Part shown: positions 58,683 to 64,000 of the stretch, piece after piece
Numbering within the stretch: position 1 is the stretch's first letter
Layout: the number at the start of each line of letters is the position of its first letter
Origin: Stratiolaelaps scimitus
Lineage: Eukaryota > Arthropoda > Arachnida > Mesostigmata > Laelapidae
NCBI GenBank assembly: GCA_019614645.1
Contig: JABWDB010000014.1
Location: 6,608,501-6,672,500 of the forward strand
DNA: 64,000 nucleotides
Reading direction: 5' to 3'
Program-made: the position numbers and the translations under genes
The notes under the pieces: generated by a model
The model's database searches: none
What the model was told of the DNA's origin: nothing
What the model saw: the letters and a program-made list of their open reading frames with translations, nothing else

Positions 58683-59893
58683 TTCATTGCTGCAACACGA
58701 AATAAAGAGCGAATTTGTAACGATTGGGAACGAGGGGTACTTGGCTCATTACCAGCATTAGTAATATTTCACATCATTCGCGTAGTAATATATTTATTTT
58801 ATGAAAGCTTTTCTATTTTGTTACAGCTCCAGCGAAATAATACATATGTCGTCCATTCATCCAACTCTCTATGTTTGTTGTTATTATTGTTGTCGTAGCA
58901 GAGCGTTGGTTATAGATGACATCGATGATGGCGATAATGATAATAATATTATTAGTAATAATGATAATTAAAATAGTATTGATTATCTCTGTTAGTGACA
59001 AATCGATCGATTGAAAGTAGTTCCACATCACCACGATTGTGACGGTGACCAAATCGAACAGATATAGTGAAGAAACGTTGTTACATCATCGAGTCGAATG
59101 TCTATGTGGCTGCTATCTTGGCATTGTCCTCATCATGGAACTTGTACGAATTGTACCTCGCTATTATTATTATTATTATTGTTATTATTACCTAGTCACC
59201 ACCACCGTCATATATTACAGATGACGTCAATTCATTGTCATCGTCATCAGCCATCAGTTTCATGAACAGTCAGCAGCCGTACAGTCATTATCAATTCATT
59301 AATTCATAGGTGCACTCTTTTTATGAGTCGACACGACATACAGCATGCGAGTCACTTTTATACTATACAGTTATTCAGTTCCCACGTACGCGCCGCGATG
59401 TACCGCAGACAATCACCCCGATTCAGCGCATCTCTGGTCAACGGTCGAATTCGAGCGCCAAAATTCCATCAATCAATCGGTCAATGAGTCATTAACTAAG
59501 GAAGCCACCCCCCCCTCTCTCTCTCTCTCTATTCGTAAATCTCAGTCCGAGCTTTACGAGGCCCATCAGACGCAACAGACAGCTAGGCCCACAAGCATAA
59601 GTAATCACTCACACATGCAGGCTTCGCACTTCGTCTTATTGTCGCTAACCAATCATCTCTCTGTCCCTGCCTCTCTGACGGCGCTCAGCGACCGCTCGAG
59701 CTGCCGTTAGAGATCATGGACACTATGTGGTGAAATATTGTCCACGTGGGGGCGACGACAAATCGTTTGGCTTGCGGATGGGTGGGCAGTTGTTTGTGTG
59801 TTTATTTCTATAGGTGGCTAGGTTACGAACTCACGCTGGCGAACGCGCGCCTATTCCTCGAGTCTGGTGGCAACAACAAATATTACCATTACT

Positions 59894-60042
59894 GAGTGGT
59901 CTGTAGCGATAAAAAGCCAGAGGCCGCAGGTTCGAGTCCCGTGTCGTGACATATAAGAGACCTTAAGCATTGTAAAAACTGCAGTTCCTTTAATAAACCA
60001 CTGAAGCTTTACCTTTACTATTATTACTATTATTATTATTAT
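59894..60042 (+). mobile_element. tRNA-derived SINE, copy B (best preserved, with ATT tail)
   Basis: A head with GAGTGGTCTGTAGCG is followed by a strong B box (GCAGGTTCGAGTCCC at about 59926-59940). The body continues through GTGACATATAAGAG, CTTAAGCATTGTAAAAACTG, CAGTTCCTTTAATAAACC and AAGCTTTACCTTTACTA. The element then runs into an (ATT)n tail to about 60042. An internal pol III promoter and a simple-repeat tail are what a SINE mobilised by a LINE should have. It shares almost its whole body with the copy at 4974-5066. Confidence 0.8.
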
Positions 60043-60671
60043 TGTGTTGCGTTCTATTGCGGCACCGCCTGCCGTAACTCACAGCCCCCATCTTGACAGA
60101 CATCTATCCCACGGCCTCGGTGATGCTAATTTCCACTGAGGTGTGTCGGCACACATGTGCAGCTGGCAAAAAATGCTGCTTCTGGTTTTGCTGCTGCTGC
60201 TGCTGTTGCTGTTCCGTTGTAATTTATGGGTGCATCCAGCGCCAACACCGACTCATTGTAATGAGTGCATCCTTTCCAGACACTTCCAATTGGTGGATTG
60301 GTGCCATTTCGACGACCGCGCCAATGGATGAGTAAAATCAAACAATACACATGAATATACGTCGTACATCGTTGTACTTCACTTTGACGATATCGTCTCG
60401 TTCGTGCACGATCGAATCTGTGGATACTGTTCATCTTTGGTATATGGTTGTTTTTTTTTCCCGCTATTTCTTTTGCGCTACGACTCAAAGCTGCTTCGCT
60501 TTTTACCCCAATATGATAGCCAGCTGTAGCATCCCTGCTGATAGTGGTTATCAACGGTGATGTGTTTGCAAGGGAGCGTGTGTGTGTGTGTGTAATAACT
60601 GCCACTTCCGCGACTGCGAACTGTTTATTATCCTATATTTGAGGCCCCAATTAGCAAAAAAACAAACGCAC

Positions 60672-60725
60672 ATAGTCGAGCGGCTAACGCTTGTGTTGCA
60701 AACGTGACGAATCCGAGATCTCATC
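60672..60725 (+). mobile_element. Possible tRNA-derived head
   Basis: GTCGAGCGGCTAACGCTTG resembles the D-arm/A-box part of Leu or Ser tRNAs (GCCGAGCGGTTAAGGC). GACGAATCCGAG about 30 bp later is a mutated B box. No downstream body matching the main SINE family is visible. Confidence 0.35.
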
Positions 60726-61959
60726 TGTCCACGGTTCCAGGGCAACAGTCAGTTCGCATCCCAGTGAGCACTTGCCCTGTGTGGCTCAGATGAAATTCGA
60801 TTTTACAAACGTGCAGGCGGCCATCAACTTTGGATAATAATTGGTTATTATTCTATGCTTGAAATCAGTCACCTTATGCCGCTTGCGGCAACGATCGATC
60901 GGTCGTAGTAAGCGGGCGCCAATCGTTCGGAAGAGCACCAATGTTTGTCAGCATGTTGGTTAAAATTTTGTCTCGACTCGTAAATTGACTATTTTTTTTT
61001 ACAGATTATAATAATAATAATAATAATAGTTAATAAGCATCGTCCCCAAATCATCGACAGCAGTAGAGATAGTTGATACGGAAAATAAATGTTCACAGTT
61101 TTGTCCAAACACTTTCGTTCACTGATAATCACGAACCCATCGTCTATCTCAATCCTTCCTTGCTGGCTAGGTTTCCGACGAGTCTGCCGGCTTCAATCAG
61201 CACCGTAAGACTAGGGACCGTCTGGATCGAATGAACAATAATAATTATCACTCTTATATAATTACAATGATACGATATATCATTCGACTTTCTATCATAT
61301 CTAAACGATAGCGTCAAACGCTAAAATCGCGCCTGTTGTCGCCTACCGCCTTAGGCTAGCAATCGCGATAATCACACTCGTACAATTCTCTCATAATAAT
61401 GTTGTTGCTGCTACTGCTGCTGTCGCCGCCGCTAGTGTGTGTACAACTCGGTAACTACGATGATTTCTTGGCTTTGTTTTGGGGTGACGATTTGGGTAAC
61501 AAAGAGACGCCCATATTCATTTCAGGACACCTGTCCTATGAATGTGTCTCGTTTGTTGGCAGAATCACAAGGGTGGACACTAATTATGTTAAATCATTAT
61601 TATTACTTTTCATATTATGATCATCTTTCTCTCTCTCGCGTTGTCTATCTAAATATCATTTTCATTATTTACTTCGATAAATCCGACGCAACTGCTTCCT
61701 GTAGTTTCCCCAGTTCACCTGCTCATATAATAGGTTGATGATTATAATTACTACTACTACTATTACTATTTGTATTATTATTATTCTTAAAATCCTAGTT
61801 AATATTATTGTGATCATTCTTATTGTTTATAGTAATGTTCTAACTATTTCTCTCTCTCTCTCTCTCTCTCTTTTTGTATTTGTCTCTCATCGTAGTGTAC
61901 CGTCTCGCTCCTCAATAACAGCAGAAGCAGTCCCTGCTGTTATGTAATGTACTGTATCG

Positions 61960-61998
<39 letters not shown>

Positions 61999-62053
61999 CA
62001 TGCCTGACGGATCCGTACGCTGTGCCAGACGTACCATTTCTTGTTTGTTCTAT

Positions 62054-62084
<31 letters not shown>

Positions 62085-62701
62085 GCATCATACCCTGCGC
62101 GCTATCTTCGGCTCTTTCGCATTATTTTTTCCATGTTACTGAACAACTAGTCATAATCATAATTGTAATGATGATGAGAAACTATATAAATTATTTCTCT
62201 TTGCAATATATCTTTCTTTTTTCTCTATCATCGTTATACTTATCCATCGGTTTCAGTACTATTTTTCATCTCACACATACACACATATATATATAGATAT
62301 ATATATATATATAAATACGCATATAAAACTAGACATAATAGAAACAATAATCATCTTTCTCGTGAAGACATTTCCTCCATCATCTCCCATTACTGTGTAC
62401 TTGTTTCTCTCTCTCTCTCCCTCTCTCCATCTCAGGTATATATTTATACCCCATTTCTTATTTTTTCTCCCCTTTATTTCCATACGTGTCTACCTGTGGC
62501 GCATCCGCAAACGATGCCATTTTCTACATTTGAGAGTGACACGCACCACACCTCCCGAGATACCCCCACAGAGAGGCAGACAGACCGATATGAAACCTCT
62601 CTCTCTCTCTCCCTCGGCTTTGCTCTGTACATTAATTCGTTCGTTCAGTGTCCGTCCTTCAACCAACGTGTGTTTTTAACCAACCGACGCGTCTACCCCA
62701 T

Positions 62702-62704
<3 letters not shown>

Positions 62705-62748
<44 letters not shown>
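62705..62748. repeat. (AT)n microsatellite
   Basis: About 44 bp of pure AT. A second run of similar length follows at 62946-62990. Confidence 0.9.
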
Positions 62749-62942
62749 TGACTAGCCGGTTGATTTTGCTCTTGTAAAGTTGGCTTCGTGTTGTCGTCGC
62801 TTGTTGTCAGCCGCTTTGAAGGCAGCAAACGGCAACGGCTGAACAGCTGAAACGGCCGCGCTCCCACTCGCTCTGCTCCATCCACCCTCACCGCGGTAGC
62901 CGCGAGAGCAGCAGCATTAGCGCCATCGTACATGTGAATTAA

Positions 62943-62945
<3 letters not shown>

Positions 62946-62990
<45 letters not shown>
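62946..62990. repeat. (TA)n microsatellite
   Basis: About 45 bp of pure TA. Confidence 0.9.
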
Positions 62991-62995
<5 letters not shown>

Positions 62996-63678
62996 CGAGA
63001 GAGCGAGAGTCATAACTTGTCGATATTATTGTTGTCAAGTGCTGTCCATTGTCAATCTCTCGATGAGGAGGAAGATGTAGCACACGGGCAGAGATGACAG
63101 GAATGGCTGCAGCTGACGCGTCGAGCGCTCATCTACGGAGGCCCACGACACTAATCGTAGTAACTACAAACGAGTAGTGTGCTTATATAGCTATGGCAGC
63201 AAGCAGTCAGCCAGACTAGCATAGCTTACGTTCGGCTGGGCTGTGTCTCGTTAGGCCATGATCTCTCTCTCTCTCACTCTCGCCCTCTTTCGCTCTGCGA
63301 ATCTGCTGGAGATTCGCTGCAGTCCAACAACAGACATCGAACATTTGGTGAACGTCACAAGAGCGTTTGCATTCACACACTCGAACGCTAGCGAGCTTGT
63401 TTCGCGATAGCTGCGACTGCATATATTTGTCGCAATTTAGCGCGATCATGGCTGCCGGCTGGGATTGCAGCACCAAGTGCATTAGCTGTGTAAGCATATG
63501 GTTAGCAAGGAGAGACGCTCCGAGAAACTTGAGCCTTTTATCGTATTTCGTTCTGTTCGTGTTTCGCACATCGTCATCATCGTCATGAGTGTCGTTACGT
63601 TAGAGCAAGGTAGGCGGCCACATTTCGCCGGCCGTGATGGACACTTGAGAGATTTCGGTGTCCTGGAAAAGAACTACG

Positions 63679-63709
63679 ATTATTATTATTATTATTGTTG
63701 TTATTATCA

Positions 63710-63741
<32 letters not shown>

Positions 63742-63742
63742 G
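63679..63742. repeat. (ATT)n microsatellite, interrupted
   Basis: Two ATT blocks separated by a short GTT/ATC interruption. Confidence 0.85.
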
Positions 63743-64000
63743 TAAGATTACTGGGTGGTTATAGTTAGGCAAGTCGGAGCAGTAACGACGGTAGCGGACA
63801 TAGTAAATACGATATTATAATATCAATAGTTCCAATAGCAATCGTAGCAGTAGAAGTAGTATTATTATTAATAAAAGGGCGAAAAAGCGAGAGAGCGAGA
63901 GAGTTGCTATGTAATCTTTGTCTATGTACAACGATACGACGCGATATCGGAAGGAACACAAGTAAGCAGGCGTGGATCCGTTCGCGTTCACGCACCCTAT

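Larger units (their letters stand above)
55410..59890. other. Gene-free, strongly microsatellite-rich stretch
   Basis: No gene is recognised. AT runs at 57195-57260 and 58640-58681, CT runs near 57122-57150, 57440-57464, 57583-57597, 57742-57765 and 59513-59532, plus many ATT and ATC runs. On the minus strand near 56590-56640, GGCTCAAAGC then GGAGTTCGATTC looks like another tRNA-derived head. Open frames are dominated by Ser/Leu or Tyr/Ile repeats from these tracts. Confidence 0.55.
60050..64000. other. Gene-free, microsatellite-dense end of the window
   Basis: No gene is recognised. AT runs at about 61963-61990, 62053-62080, 62282-62312, 62705-62748 and 62946-62990; a CTG run near 60181-60207; a GT run near 60576-60593; CT runs near 61852-61871; ATT runs near 63679-63742. 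Frames here are produced by these tracts. Confidence 0.55.

Overview
This window is eukaryotic, non-operonic DNA that looks like an intergenic or intronic stretch of an arthropod nuclear genome. A mite or other chelicerate is a guess, not a demonstrated assignment. The reasons are a very high density of AT, GA/CT and trinucleotide microsatellites, tRNA-derived SINEs, mariner-type and non-LTR retroelement relics, short intronless reading frames with eukaryotic poly(A) signals, and no bacterial gene organisation. Most long open frames are chance frames in low-complexity sequence and are not annotated.

Layout. 1-4.97 kb: no recognisable gene. 4.97-6.34 kb: a SINE copy, a decayed mariner/Tc1-type transposase on the minus strand and a (CTG)28 tract. 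6.3-20.4 kb: microsatellites and one more SINE. 20.4-20.85 kb: a second mariner relic on the plus strand. 21.3-27.0 kb is the most informative region: a tandem duplication of about 1 kb in which each unit carries one small secreted cysteine-rich protein gene (24465-24872 and 26046-26420). The upstream part of the left unit is split by a 2.7-kb, internally deleted, R2-like non-LTR retrotransposon in the opposite orientation. The right unit keeps the empty insertion site. Short tandem repeats and an inverted copy of the shared 3' block follow. 28.6 kb: a probable LINE remnant. 37.26-37.48 kb: a 5'-truncated 3' end of the same R2-like family. 40.9 kb: another SINE. 45-48 kb: a SINE tail, a dispersed repeat, a possible small cysteine-rich exon and tRNA-like remnants. 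54.7-55.4 kb: a nest of LINE 3' end, SINE and dispersed repeat. 56-64 kb: mainly microsatellites plus the best SINE copy at 59.9 kb.

The only convincing host genes are the two paralogous secreted proteins. They share signal peptide, cysteine spacing, 5' flank and a 3' flank block, so they arose by one local duplication. I do not recognise their family. The remaining content is best read as a record of transposable-element insertion and decay. No previously undescribed multi-gene system could be supported.
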